Source: Cyclobacteriaceae bacterium (GTDB taxonomy: Bacteria > Bacteroidota > Bacteroidia > Cytophagales > Cyclobacteriaceae). From it: DNA of 64,000 nucleotides. The notes under the pieces were generated by a model. The model was given only the letters and a program-made list of their open reading frames with translations. It did not search any database and was not told where the DNA came from. A program made the position numbers and the translations under genes. Shown one piece after another: positions 16,278 through 25,196 of the stretch (position 1 is the stretch's first letter; each line of letters opens with the position of its first letter). The DNA is taken from positions 3,199,187-3,263,186 of the forward strand of contig JABFRS010000001.1 of the NCBI GenBank assembly GCA_013141055.1. Reading direction: 5' to 3'.

Positions 16278-17168
16278 CTAGGCTCTTGCCATCAAATATT
16301 TTTTAGGAGTTACTCCAAATTTTTTCTTAAAGGCCGCAATGAAGTGACTCGGGTTGGTATATCCGATCTGATATGCAACTTCATTAACCTGATATTTCGC
16401 AGAGTCAAGGATTACCCGTGAGTGATCAAGCTTGTGATCTAATAGGAAGCCATAAACAGTGTTTCCATAGATTTCTTTGAACCCGACCTTTAACTGATAT
16501 TCATTAAGTCCCGCTTGTTTTGCCAGTTCTTTCAGACTGGGTGGCGCTTCCATGTGCTTTAACAAGAACTCTTTTGCATGTTTAATTTTACGAACCGTCT
16601 CTTCATCATTCAGAAAAGGACAACTCTCAGTATTGGGCTTCTTCGCAGAAAAGTAAAGGCTCAGAAGTTCAAGTGCCTTTGCCTGATAATATAGTTTTTC
16701 TGAAGTTTCACTCACCTGCATAGAGAATAACTGGTTCAACACTACATACAGGTGTGCAGGAATTTCTCTCTCATCATAAAACTTTCTGTTGATGTTCTCA
16801 GGTTTCAGGAATGGAAGTGCGTCATGGACAAAAAGTTTATGAAGGCTTTCAAGGGAGATCGTTAGAACCACAATCCTGCTATTCGCCGAAAGCTTTAGAT
16901 TGAATGGAAGATCTTTCTCCGGATTATAAAAGAAGTAATTCCACTGTTTTTGTATCTCCCTGCTGTAGTGTGGTCCGAATTCAAATACGGCGTGTCCCTC
17001 CATGCAGAAGTAAAAGTGAATGATGGATTTTTTGACTTGTGTGGGCAGTTCAATGGGAATATTGGCGGTGTTTTCCACGATTCCCAGAGAGATGTCATCC
17101 CGCTCATACATCACCCTAATTTTATCTTTGAGGGTATTTTCAGCTAAAACCTCTTCTGTCGTTTTCAT
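16278..17168 (-). CDS. AraC family transcription regulator, probably of heme/iron uptake
   Basis: A 296-residue DNA-binding regulator. The C-terminal 95 residues hold two helix-turn-helix units: SLKELAKQAGLNEYQLKVGFKE and VNEVAYQIGYTNPSHFIAAF with the KKFGVTPKKYL ending. The N-terminal part is a cupin-like sensing domain. The layout resembles PchR-type iron regulators. It is divergent from the heme-receptor gene, 163 bp away, which suggests control of that locus; this is inferred from position. A perfect -7 element lies 61-68 nt upstream. Confidence 0.9.
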   Translation of the reverse strand: MKTTEEVLAENTLKDKIRVMYERDDISLGIVENTANIPIELPTQVKKSIIHFYFCMEGHAVFEFGPHYSREIQKQWNYFFYNPEKDLPFNLKLSANSRIVVLTISLESLHKLFVHDALPFLKPENINRKFYDEREIPAHLYVVLNQLFSMQVSETSEKLYYQAKALELLSLYFSAKKPNTESCPFLNDEETVRKIKHAKEFLLKHMEAPPSLKELAKQAGLNEYQLKVGFKEIYGNTVYGFLLDHKLDHSRVILDSAKYQVNEVAYQIGYTNPSHFIAAFKKKFGVTPKKYLMARA

Positions 17169-17228
17169 TATTATGATAAAAATGTCCGCTAATTTCTTCC
17201 TCTAAAACGTATTTTCAAACATTTTGGT

Positions 17229-17236
17229 CAAAAGTA
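17229..17236 (-). promoter_or_regulatory. Candidate -7 element (TACTTTTG) for the AraC regulator gene
   Basis: A perfect TAnnTTTG match on the minus strand in the 163-bp divergent region. It would give a leader of roughly 55 nt. On the plus strand, AATCTTTG at 17320-17327 lies directly before the TTG start of the receptor gene. Confidence 0.4.
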
Positions 17237-17331
17237 CCACAATTTATCATTACATCTTCCTGTGATTGAAATGTCATTCTTTATCCTTATGAGGGTATTT
17301 TTTATTTAGAAGCATTCTAATCTTTGCGGGC

Positions 17332-19374
17332 TTGAAAAATTTAACGACACTATTATTAATCGTCTTCATCGAGGCTAGCGCGTTCGGTCAGAAAGCCGAC
17401 TCATTAAAGAATACTCAGCTTCAGGAAGTAGTGATTACAGGACAATATGAACCTCAATCTGCACAGAAGTCGGTTTATAAAGTTAGAACCATTCCATCTG
17501 AAGTCATTCAGTCGCGTGGTGCAGTCAAGCTCCAGGATGTTTTGAATACTGAATTGAACATTCGCTTTTCACAAGACATGGCGTTAGGAGGATCGAACCT
17601 TTCCATGCAGGGATTGCAGGGACAGAATGTTAAAGTTCTGATCGATGGAGTTCCAATGGTTGGCCGTCAGGGAACCTCCAATGAAATAAATATTAATCAG
17701 ATTAATGTAAACTCAATCGATCGCATTGAGATCATAGAAGGACCAATGTCAGTAGTATATGGTTCTGATGCTCTTGCTGGAGTTATTAATATCATTACCA
17801 AGAAATCTTCCGACGGAAAGCTCGACTTGTCTGCCAAAGTTCATGAAGAAACAGTTGGTAATGAGTACAGCACTTCGCGGGGAATTCATAATGAGACTGT
17901 TGGAATCGGGTATACTCTCAAAAAATTTCATTTACGAGGTGATTTGAGTCGTAATGATTTTGGTGGATGGATTGGGGACTCTACCGGTCGTGAAAAAACA
18001 TGGCATCCTAAAACCCAATTACTCACCAGTTTAGTGACAGGATATAAAGGTGAGAAATCCAATGTTTACTATCGTTTGGACTATACCAATGAGAATATTT
18101 TTAACCCTGCCAATTTTGTACAAAATGAAGCGGTCGATCAGAAGTATATCACGAATCGATTCATGCATCAGGTACAAGGTGGCCATACTTTCTCGAGTCG
18201 CCTGAGCTTTAATGGAGCAATTGCTTATACAGATTATCAGCGCAAAACACAGACTGTTACCGTTAACAAGAATACGGGTGATGTTCGTCTTTCGCTGGGA
18301 GCAGGTCAGCAGGATCTAACAGTTTTTGATGGACTCACAGTTAGATCTACTTTTCAGTATAAGGTTAGCGATAATATAACATTACAACCAGGTATTGACC
18401 TGAACCATGAAAGTGGATCAGGCGGAAGAATAAAGGAGGGAACTCAATCTATTGGAGATTATGCATTTTTCCTCTCAGGGGAATGGAAAATTTCCCGAGT
18501 ACTTCAACTACGTCCTGGAGTTCGTGTGATACGTAATACCGTATACGATGCGCCACCAGCCGTTCCTTCTATTAATGCAAAGATTACTTTATCGCCTAAG
18601 CATGATTTAAGAGTTTCTTATGGAAGAGGTTTCCGTGCTCCTTCACTTCGCGAACTATATTTTAATTTCTTTGATGCAAGTCATTCTATTGAAGGAAATC
18701 CGAATCTCAAGGCAGAGCAATCTCATAGTGTGAATGCATCCTGGAACTGGAGAGTAGTTGAGGAAGAAGGAATGAAATTCAATACGGTTGTGGGTGGGTT
18801 CTACAATATTGTTGACAATATGATAACCAACGGTGTTAATCCAAGCAATCCGCTGGTAGTCTCTTATATCAACATTGATAAGTATAAGACGCAAGGGTTT
18901 ACATGGAACAATACTTTGAAGGCTAAGGCATTCGATGTGTCTGCTGGTTTTTCATACACTGGTCGCTACAATCAACTTTTTGAAAGCGTTAATGATGTGG
19001 ACGAATTTGCATGGTCCGCTGAGGCTAACGCAACAATTGGCTATCGCCTTATTAAGGCAGGAGTAAATTTAACTGCATTTTATAAGTACACAGGAAACTT
19101 GCCATTTTACCAATTTGATGCGGCTACCAGCACTGCCGTATTAACGAAAGTTTCTCCTTATAGCTGGGCAGACTTCAGTGTTCAGAAAACCTGGGCAAAT
19201 CAGAGTTCGGTCTTAAGTCATATCTCATTAACGGGTGGTGTTAGAAATCTCTTTGATGTAACCAATGTTAACAATACTGCTGTATCAACCGGTGCTCACT
19301 CAGTTGCATGTGCTCAACCGATTGGTTATGGCCGTTCATTTTTCTTAAGTATTTCGTACCTATTAAATAAATAA
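17332..19374 (+). CDS. hmuR: TonB-dependent heme receptor (HmuR-like)
   Basis: A 680-residue outer-membrane receptor that should import heme with TonB energy. The TTG start is chosen because a signal peptide (KNLTTLLLIVFIEASAFG) follows at once and no ATG lies nearby. A TonB-box-like LQEVVITGQ precedes the plug (VLIDGVPMVGRQG, IEIIEGPMSVVYGSDALAGV). The barrel contains FRAP (434-437) and NPNL (456-459) with H451 between, the typical boxes of heme receptors. There is no carboxypeptidase-like N-terminal extension, so it is not SusC type. The HmuY gene follows after 4 nt. Confidence 0.92.
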   Translation: MKNLTTLLLIVFIEASAFGQKADSLKNTQLQEVVITGQYEPQSAQKSVYKVRTIPSEVIQSRGAVKLQDVLNTELNIRFSQDMALGGSNLSMQGLQGQNVKVLIDGVPMVGRQGTSNEININQINVNSIDRIEIIEGPMSVVYGSDALAGVINIITKKSSDGKLDLSAKVHEETVGNEYSTSRGIHNETVGIGYTLKKFHLRGDLSRNDFGGWIGDSTGREKTWHPKTQLLTSLVTGYKGEKSNVYYRLDYTNENIFNPANFVQNEAVDQKYITNRFMHQVQGGHTFSSRLSFNGAIAYTDYQRKTQTVTVNKNTGDVRLSLGAGQQDLTVFDGLTVRSTFQYKVSDNITLQPGIDLNHESGSGGRIKEGTQSIGDYAFFLSGEWKISRVLQLRPGVRVIRNTVYDAPPAVPSINAKITLSPKHDLRVSYGRGFRAPSLRELYFNFFDASHSIEGNPNLKAEQSHSVNASWNWRVVEEEGMKFNTVVGGFYNIVDNMITNGVNPSNPLVVSYINIDKYKTQGFTWNNTLKAKAFDVSAGFSYTGRYNQLFESVNDVDEFAWSAEANATIGYRLIKAGVNLTAFYKYTGNLPFYQFDAATSTAVLTKVSPYSWADFSVQKTWANQSSVLSHISLTGGVRNLFDVTNVNNTAVSTGAHSVACAQPIGYGRSFFLSISYLLNK

Positions 19375-19378
19375 TTCT

Positions 19379-20818
19379 ATGACTATTAAATTTTTTAAAC
19401 AAGCATTATTTCTGATGACAATTGCAGGAATGGCTTTCCTTAACTCTTGTACAAAAGATGATCCTAAGCTTCCTGAGAATCTTGTGGCTTTTGAGTCTGA
19501 TGCGTTAGGCACTCCGGCTTCCGAAACGGAAGTAGTGATCAATATCAATTCTCTCCGCTCCATCTCAACAGCAGCAAGTGTGTCCATAAAAATGGAACCT
19601 TCTGGAGTAGCATACACCACGGATTTTACAACAGAACCAGCAGCTGCTGCGAATGTTGTAACAATAGATGTTCCTGCTAATACAACTTCAACTTCTTTAA
19701 AAGTAAAGAAAACAGCAGGCGCATTGTTCGATGGTGATGAGAAAATTAAATTCACAATCGAAACATTAGGAACTGGATTGAGCTTGGGAGAAAAGAGCGT
19801 CCTGACTCTTTCGTTCTCTGAAATTGTTTCAGCAGGTGGAACAATGGAAATCAACGGTGGAGGTGCTCTCTTTCCAAACAAAGTATTCATTGACCTTAGC
19901 GGAAACCGCCAGACATCAGTTAGCCGCACTTCATGGGATCTTGCATTTTCATCAACAGATGATTTTCGTGTTGTCCTGAATTCTCCAAATGGTATGATGG
20001 CTTATAAACTGACAGGCCGCACAGACTTATCAACCGTAACGGCGGCTGATATCTCTTCTTTTGTTGATCAGCTTTCTGTTCCTGCAGTATTTACTGCTGC
20101 CAATACAAGTCCTAATCCAGCGTGGTTAAGCGGTTCTATTGCATGGATCGATGATCCATCTGGAGATTTAACTAAGACAGCAATGGCTCCCGTATCGGTA
20201 ACAGCCTCTGAGAATGTTGTATACATCATCAACCGTGGCCAGGGACCAGGCAATCCTCCAACCGAGTTAGGGTTGAAGAAGATCAGAATTCTCCGCAATG
20301 GAAGCAATTACACCATTCAGTATGCAAATATTGATGATGTTAATTTCCAAACGGCAACGATTACAAAGGATCCTGCTTATCGTTTCAATTATTTTAGTTT
20401 CACAAGTGGAAATACGCTTGTTGCTGAACCGCTTCCAAAGAAATGGGATATCGCGTGGACTGGTTTTACCAATTCGGCAAACATAGGATACCCGATTCCG
20501 TACTATTTCCAGGATTTTGTTCTTCAAAATACTCAAGCTCAGGTAACAGCTCTTTTGCTGTCGACAGCAACTATTACCTATGAGAATTTTACAGAAGCAA
20601 ATCTTACGGGCTTGACATTGCTTGCTCCGCAAACAACGATCGGATCTACCTGGCGTACATTGGCCCCTCCACCAGCGGTTGCCACTGTTAGATCGGATCG
20701 ATACTATATCGTGAAAGATCCTGATGGAAATATTTATAAACTGAGATTCACAGCAATCATTACAAGTGGTGAACGTGGAAAACCTCAATTTGAATTTAAA
20801 CTCCTGAAAAAAGCTTAA
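19379..20818 (+). CDS. hmuY: HmuY-family heme-binding lipoprotein with N-terminal Calx-beta-like domain
   Basis: A 479-residue surface or outer-membrane lipoprotein (lipobox LNSC, Cys 24) that probably captures heme for the receptor encoded 4 nt upstream. Residues about 30-150 look like a Calx-beta sandwich (LFDGDEKIKFTIETLG). The HmuY part begins near 160 (TSWDLAFSSTDDFRVVLNSP) and ends with RYYIVKDPDGNIYKLRF and the RGKPQFEFKLL strand. It is about twice the length of the classical HmuY, owing to the extra N-terminal domain and insertions. An intrinsic terminator follows. Confidence 0.88.
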   Translation: MTIKFFKQALFLMTIAGMAFLNSCTKDDPKLPENLVAFESDALGTPASETEVVININSLRSISTAASVSIKMEPSGVAYTTDFTTEPAAAANVVTIDVPANTTSTSLKVKKTAGALFDGDEKIKFTIETLGTGLSLGEKSVLTLSFSEIVSAGGTMEINGGGALFPNKVFIDLSGNRQTSVSRTSWDLAFSSTDDFRVVLNSPNGMMAYKLTGRTDLSTVTAADISSFVDQLSVPAVFTAANTSPNPAWLSGSIAWIDDPSGDLTKTAMAPVSVTASENVVYIINRGQGPGNPPTELGLKKIRILRNGSNYTIQYANIDDVNFQTATITKDPAYRFNYFSFTSGNTLVAEPLPKKWDIAWTGFTNSANIGYPIPYYFQDFVLQNTQAQVTALLLSTATITYENFTEANLTGLTLLAPQTTIGSTWRTLAPPPAVATVRSDRYYIVKDPDGNIYKLRFTAIITSGERGKPQFEFKLLKKA

Positions 20819-20842
20819 TCATTTAAGATGGGTTTAACGGTA

Positions 20843-20873
20843 AAAAGGCCGGAGTGATAAGCTCTGGTCTTTT
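20843..20873 (+). terminator. Intrinsic terminator after hmuY
   Basis: AAAAGGCCGGAG (left, ending 20854) pairs with CTCTGGTCTTTT (right, about 20862-20873) using two G-U pairs, followed by more T. It separates the receptor-HmuY unit from the downstream ABC-transporter unit. Confidence 0.8.
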
Positions 20874-20896
20874 TAATTTTAATACAAATTAGCATT

Positions 20897-21226
20897 ATGA
20901 CACAGATCAGATTACTAAGATTGATTGGCATATCAGAAGGAATTTCATTCCTCGTTTTGTTGAGCATTGCAATGCCTTTGAAGTATTATTTTGGATTGCC
21001 TATTGCAGTGAAAATAGTGGGTTGGATTCATGGTGGTCTATTCATCGCTTACATTGGAATCGTACTGCTTTCCATTCGGATGATGAAATGGAATTTCTTT
21101 CAGGTTCTGATTGCTTTAGCTGCTTCGCTCATTCCATTAGGAACGTTTTTTTTGGATAAATCCTGGAAAATTCGTCAGGAAGAATTCGCTTTAAGAAGAG
21201 TGAAAAGGCCCCTTGAAGGTATTTAG
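20897..21226 (+). CDS. DUF3817 small membrane protein
   Basis: A 109-residue integral membrane protein with three hydrophobic helices: GISFLVLLSIAMPLKYYFGL, a GWIHGGLFIAYIGIVLLSI helix and a VLIALAASLIPLGTFFL helix, with a basic C-terminal tail. The start LLRLIGISEGISFLVLL and the GWIHG motif are the marks of DUF3817. Function unknown. It lies inside the heme locus between the two transcription units, but this family occurs in many contexts, so a role in heme uptake is only suggested. Confidence 0.88.
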   Translation: MTQIRLLRLIGISEGISFLVLLSIAMPLKYYFGLPIAVKIVGWIHGGLFIAYIGIVLLSIRMMKWNFFQVLIALAASLIPLGTFFLDKSWKIRQEEFALRRVKRPLEGI

Positions 21227-21254
21227 GCCGATTTTAGAGTTATTTTTGTTTGTA

Positions 21255-21286
21255 TTTGGATTAATTCTAAATAGTATATTCTTTTG
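21255..21286 (+). promoter_or_regulatory. Candidate promoter of the hmuT-hmuUVS unit
   Basis: TTTG (21255-21258) and TTCTTTTG (21279-21286) are separated by 20 nt, matching the -33/-7 spacing of Bacteroidota promoters with one mismatch in the -7 element. The start codon of hmuT follows 27 nt later. Confidence 0.5.
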
Positions 21287-21312
21287 CCGTTCGGATTAAA
21301 AACGCAATCCCA

Positions 21313-22158
21313 ATGGTTAAAGCACTCTCTACCCTTTTCCTGATCTGCATATTAATTAGCGTTCAGGCACAATCTTCGGATCGCATCATTACGGCAGGCA
21401 GCGCACTGACTGAAACAGTTTGCGCGCTTGGTTACTGCGACAAGATCATTGCCTCTGACAGAACCAGTTTATATCCAATTGAGATTCAATCTTTGCCGTC
21501 TATTGGATATCGTTCAAGTATAAGTTCGGAAGGAATTATCAGCCTGAAGCCTTCCCTGGTGTTTGCAGAAAAGGATTATGTCGAAGAGGCAGTCCTTGCA
21601 CAGGTGCGATCCGCAGGAATAAAAATCATCATCATTGAGAGGGCATATAGTTTTGAAGGAACTAAAAATCTCATACGTGAGATTGCTACAGCTATTAATA
21701 GAAAAGAGGAAGGCGAAAAACTCATCAAGAAAATTGAGGGTCAGTTAACAGAAGCGACTGCATTAGTCAAAAAAGCAAAGAGCACTCCAAAAGTATTATG
21801 TGTTTATAATCGCGGAACTACCTCTTTTGACGTGGCTGGAACAAAAACATTTTCTGATATTCTTCCCTATGTGGGAGGCGAACGAGCAATTAATGGCGTG
21901 AATGGCTATAAACCTCTCAACACAGAATCAATGATCGCGTCAAATCCAGATTACATACTATTTTTTTGAATCGGGTATTAAAGCCTTGGCGGAATAGATG
22001 GAGTAATAACAGTTCCGGGCGTTGCTCAAACCAATGCCGGTAAAAACAAACACATTATTTCAATGGATGGAATCAAGCTTTCCAACTTCGGCCCTCGATT
22101 TGGCGAAGCGGTACTGGAACTGGTATTACTGATCCACCCCGATGTGAAGACTAATTAA
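21313..22158 (+). pseudogene. hmuT: hmuT heme ABC transporter substrate-binding protein, interrupted by two compensating one-base shifts
   Basis: Codons from 21313 encode a signal peptide and a class III periplasmic binding protein (ITAGSALTETVCALGYCDKI, then SLKPSLVFAEKD) up to NPDYILFF, where TGA stops the frame at 21967. In frame +1, codons from 21968 read ESGIKAL; from 21988 the original frame resumes as GGIDGVITVPGVAQT and runs to a TAA at 22158. With both shifts repaired the protein would be 281 residues, normal for HmuT. The shifts sit in a T7 run (expected T6) and a GG (expected GGG). A sequencing or assembly error is the simplest reading; a real inactivation is possible. Confidence 0.85.
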
Positions 22159-22161
22159 CAA

Positions 22162-23235
22162 ATGTTGACAGCCGCAATCCGAAAAGAATCGAGGATCACT
22201 GTCATTTTGATAGGATTAGGCATTGCTGCGTTGTTAGCATTTTTAATTGCCCTAAGCATTGGTCAGGTTACGATCCCAATTGGCGACATTCTTCAAATCT
22301 TCTCCAGCAAAATCGGATTAACGACTTACGAATCCGATGGTGTCTTTGAAACAGTGCTCTTGAAAATCAGATTTCCGAGACTTGTAATGACCGTGCTAAT
22401 CGGATCTGCACTGGCAGTCAGTGGTGCTGCTTTGCAGGGTTTGTTTAGAAATCCGTTAGTGGAACCTGGTTTGATCGGAGTTTCAAGTGGTGCCGCCGTT
22501 GCAGTTGTTGCTTTAATTGTATTTGGATCCATGATCATTCCTGATCAGGACACTGTTCAAATGAACATGCTTCGTCCGATGATTGCTTTTGCCGGTGGAC
22601 TTCTTGCAACGTTTATGGTGATCAAGATAGGGGAGCAGGTAGGCAAAATGAATATTGCTGTACTGATCCTCGCCGGTGTTGCAGTAAATGCTCTTGCCGG
22701 CGCAATCATGGGCTTAATTATATTTTACGCTGATGAAAATCAACTTCGGATGTTTACTTTCTGGACATTGGGAGACCTAAGCGGAGCGACATGGGGAAGT
22801 CTTTTAATTGCGGCTCCGATTTTAATTCTTGCCATCGTGATGCTGCTAAGATTTCAGCATGCTCTTAATGCCATTGCACTGGGAGAGTCAGAAGCATATC
22901 ATATGGGTGTTGATGTTGAGAAGGTAAAAAAATCGATTGTTTTCTTCAGTGCTCTCGCAGTGGGAGTAAGTGTTTCCCTTGCCGGAATAATAGGATTTAT
23001 CGGATTGGTAATCCCACACCTCATCCGCGTCATGTTTCATTCTGATAATCGTTTGGTCATGCCGGCTTCAGTCATTGGAGGCCCGTTACTATTGATCCTT
23101 GCTGATCTGGCATCCAGAACATTGGTTTCACCTTCAGAACTTCCTATTGGAGTTGTGACCGCACTGGTAGGTGCTCCTTTCTTTATTTTTCTTTTAGTGC
23201 GCACCAAGAGAAAACAAGAACTCATTATTCAATGA
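22162..23235 (+). CDS. hmuU: Heme ABC transporter permease, FecCD family
   Basis: A 357-residue inner-membrane permease of the BtuC/FecCD type. About ten hydrophobic segments are visible; typical motifs are IRFPRLVMTVLIGSALAVSG, GLFRNPLVEPGLIGVSSGAA and the coupling-helix region GLVIPHLIRV. It moves heme (or a similar iron chelate) from HmuT into the cytoplasm, powered by the next gene. The start is 3 nt after the hmuT stop, and its end overlaps the ATPase start by 4 nt. Confidence 0.93.
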   Translation: MLTAAIRKESRITVILIGLGIAALLAFLIALSIGQVTIPIGDILQIFSSKIGLTTYESDGVFETVLLKIRFPRLVMTVLIGSALAVSGAALQGLFRNPLVEPGLIGVSSGAAVAVVALIVFGSMIIPDQDTVQMNMLRPMIAFAGGLLATFMVIKIGEQVGKMNIAVLILAGVAVNALAGAIMGLIIFYADENQLRMFTFWTLGDLSGATWGSLLIAAPILILAIVMLLRFQHALNAIALGESEAYHMGVDVEKVKKSIVFFSALAVGVSVSLAGIIGFIGLVIPHLIRVMFHSDNRLVMPASVIGGPLLLILADLASRTLVSPSELPIGVVTALVGAPFFIFLLVRTKRKQELIIQ

Positions 23236-24044
23236 TCTCCGCCCGACACATCAGCCTTAGTATAAATGGAAGGGAACTTCTCCATGATATTGATCTTGAT
23301 ATTGTACCAGGACAATTTACTGCGGTCGCCGGACCTAATGGTGCCGGAAAAAGTTCTCTCCTGAAAATTGTCTCCAATGAAACGGGACGCTATGATGGTA
23401 CAGTTACGATCAATGGTTCTCCGATAAAAAAGTACGACATCGCGGCGCTTTCAAAAGTAAGAGCAGTTCTTCCTCAAAGTACTCATTTGCAATTCCCTTT
23501 TTCTGTTCAGCAGATCGTTCAACTCGGAACACATTACCACAGGAATACCCGTTATCAGAATGACAGGATCGGGGAGGAAGTCATGGAACTTACGGGCGTA
23601 ACTTCATGGAGAGATAGAAACTACCTGACATTATCAGGCGGTGAGCAGCAGCGTGTTAATCTCGCCCGCGTACTTGCTCAGGTTTGGGAAGTGAAAGCGC
23701 ATCCACGGTACATTCTTCTTGATGAGCCGACTTCCAATCTTGACATCGCTCAGCAGCAGATGATCTTCAATCTTGTGAAACAATCCTGTGAAAGAAACAT
23801 CGGAGTGATGGCCATTGTTCATGACCTGAATCAGGTAGCTCAGTTTGCTGATAAACTTTATTTTCTCCGTGAGGGAAAGATTATAGCCAGCGGAGCAACG
23901 AAAGAAGTCTTCACTAAAAGCATTATCGAAGAAACATTTTGTTGCCGTGTCAATGTTTACCATGACGCGTGCACCAATTGTCCATACATCGTACCAGATA
24001 GTAGTAAAATAGAATCATCATCATTGAAAACCGCAAACCTATGA
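23232..24044 (+). CDS. hmuV: Heme ABC transporter ATP-binding protein
   Basis: A 270-residue ATPase. Walker A GPNGAGKS is at 34-41, the ABC signature LSGGEQQRV at 134-142, Walker B ILLDEP at 161-166, and the switch His in IVHDLNQ. Length and the QQIVQLGTHYHR segment match the HmuV group. Its start overlaps hmuU by 4 nt and its end overlaps hmuS by 4 nt. The cysteine-containing tail (CCRVNVYHDACTNCP) is longer than in many homologues. Confidence 0.94.
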   Translation: MISARHISLSINGRELLHDIDLDIVPGQFTAVAGPNGAGKSSLLKIVSNETGRYDGTVTINGSPIKKYDIAALSKVRAVLPQSTHLQFPFSVQQIVQLGTHYHRNTRYQNDRIGEEVMELTGVTSWRDRNYLTLSGGEQQRVNLARVLAQVWEVKAHPRYILLDEPTSNLDIAQQQMIFNLVKQSCERNIGVMAIVHDLNQVAQFADKLYFLREGKIIASGATKEVFTKSIIEETFCCRVNVYHDACTNCPYIVPDSSKIESSSLKTANL

Positions 24045-25126
24045 GCCAAGTAACCACAGAAACCAGAGCTGCCGAATTGCGCGCCTCCTGGGAAGATATT
24101 AAAAAAGTAAAACCAACGTTGCGCATACGTGACTGCGCCCTTGAGCTGGGTGTAAGCGAGGGTGAACTACTTGCCACAACTGTTGGTGAGTACACAACAC
24201 GCCTCGAGGGCGACTGGACAAAATTATTGAGCAGATTCCCTGAGCTCGGTCGTGTTATGTCACTTTCCAGAAATGATGGTTGTGTATTGGAGCACAAAGG
24301 TTCTTTTCAAAAAATTGACATCATTCAGGCAGGCCCGCATACGATGGCCACAGTTATAGGACCCATTGAAACACGGGTTTTCTTTGCAGCATGGAAATAT
24401 GGTTTTGCGGTTCGGCAGCAAACACCTCATGGGTTACAACAGAGCATTCAGATTTTCGATGAAGCTGGAACTGCCGTGACAAAGATATTTTTAGTCGCGC
24501 CAGGAACTTCCGATAACAAACCTGGAAGCAATCAGGAAGCATTTGATAAGATTGTCGCAGATTTCACAGCGGCAGATCAGAAGAAAGAGATTGAGTTGTT
24601 TCCGATCAGAAATTCTCCTACAAAGCCACTTGATCAGGTGAATAAGGAAGCTCTGATGGAAGATTGGTCAAATATGAAAGACACGCATGATTTCTTTGGC
24701 ATGCTGCGCAAGCACCAGGTGAATCGTGTGGATGCGGTCATGTTGTCTGAAGGAAAATTCAGTTATAAAATAAAGCCATCTTCATTGCAACCAATGCTGG
24801 AAAAAGCAGCAGCAGATCATTTACCCATCATGGTATTTGCTGGTAATCGTGGTAACCTTCAGATTCACCAGGGTAAAATTCAGACCGTGCGGGTTATGGA
24901 CCAGTGGTTGAATATTCTGGACCCTGATTTCAACATGCATTTGCGTACCGATCTGATTGACAGCGCCTGGGTTGTAAAGAAACCGACTGCAGACGGAGTG
25001 GTCACGGGCATTGAAGTATTTGATAAGAACAAAGAAATGATCGTGCAGTTCTTTGGCCTTCGTAAGCCAGGTATTCCGGAGCTTGAGAAATGGAGAGCTC
25101 TGGTAGATACTGTGGAAAAAGCATAA
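24041..25126 (+). CDS. hmuS: Hemin-degrading / heme-trafficking factor (HemS/HmuS family)
   Basis: A 361-residue cytoplasmic protein with the tandem HemS repeats: a first unit from about 15 to 175 (RASWEDIKKVKPTLRIRDCA, LGVSEGELLATTVGE, LSRFPELGRVMSLSRNDGCV) and a second from about 200 to 355 (EALMEDWSNMKDTHDFFGML, then FAGNRGNLQIHQGKI, where H is the expected heme ligand region). Family members bind heme delivered by HmuUV and degrade it or pass it on. It is the last gene of the unit; a strong terminator follows. Confidence 0.93.
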   Translation: MSQVTTETRAAELRASWEDIKKVKPTLRIRDCALELGVSEGELLATTVGEYTTRLEGDWTKLLSRFPELGRVMSLSRNDGCVLEHKGSFQKIDIIQAGPHTMATVIGPIETRVFFAAWKYGFAVRQQTPHGLQQSIQIFDEAGTAVTKIFLVAPGTSDNKPGSNQEAFDKIVADFTAADQKKEIELFPIRNSPTKPLDQVNKEALMEDWSNMKDTHDFFGMLRKHQVNRVDAVMLSEGKFSYKIKPSSLQPMLEKAAADHLPIMVFAGNRGNLQIHQGKIQTVRVMDQWLNILDPDFNMHLRTDLIDSAWVVKKPTADGVVTGIEVFDKNKEMIVQFFGLRKPGIPELEKWRALVDTVEKA

Positions 25127-25151
25127 TTACAATCGATGGTGATCATTAAAG

Positions 25152-25180
25152 GCCTGAGTAATGTATTACTCGGGCTTTTT
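25152..25180 (+). terminator. Intrinsic terminator after hmuS
   Basis: GCCTGAGTAAT (25152-25162) pairs with ATTACTCGGGC (25165-25175) with one G-U pair, followed by a T-run. It ends the heme-uptake unit. Confidence 0.92.
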
Positions 25181-25196
25181 TATTTTAACTTAAGGA

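Noticed and set aside
17169..17331. Fur-box search in the divergent araC/receptor region
   Set aside because: Only weak GAAATGTCATTC/TTATCATTA-like pieces; no clear inverted GATAATGAT pattern.
20267..20788. 173-codon minus-strand frame inside hmuY
   Set aside because: Antisense shadow; the translation is Cys/Arg-rich and not protein-like.
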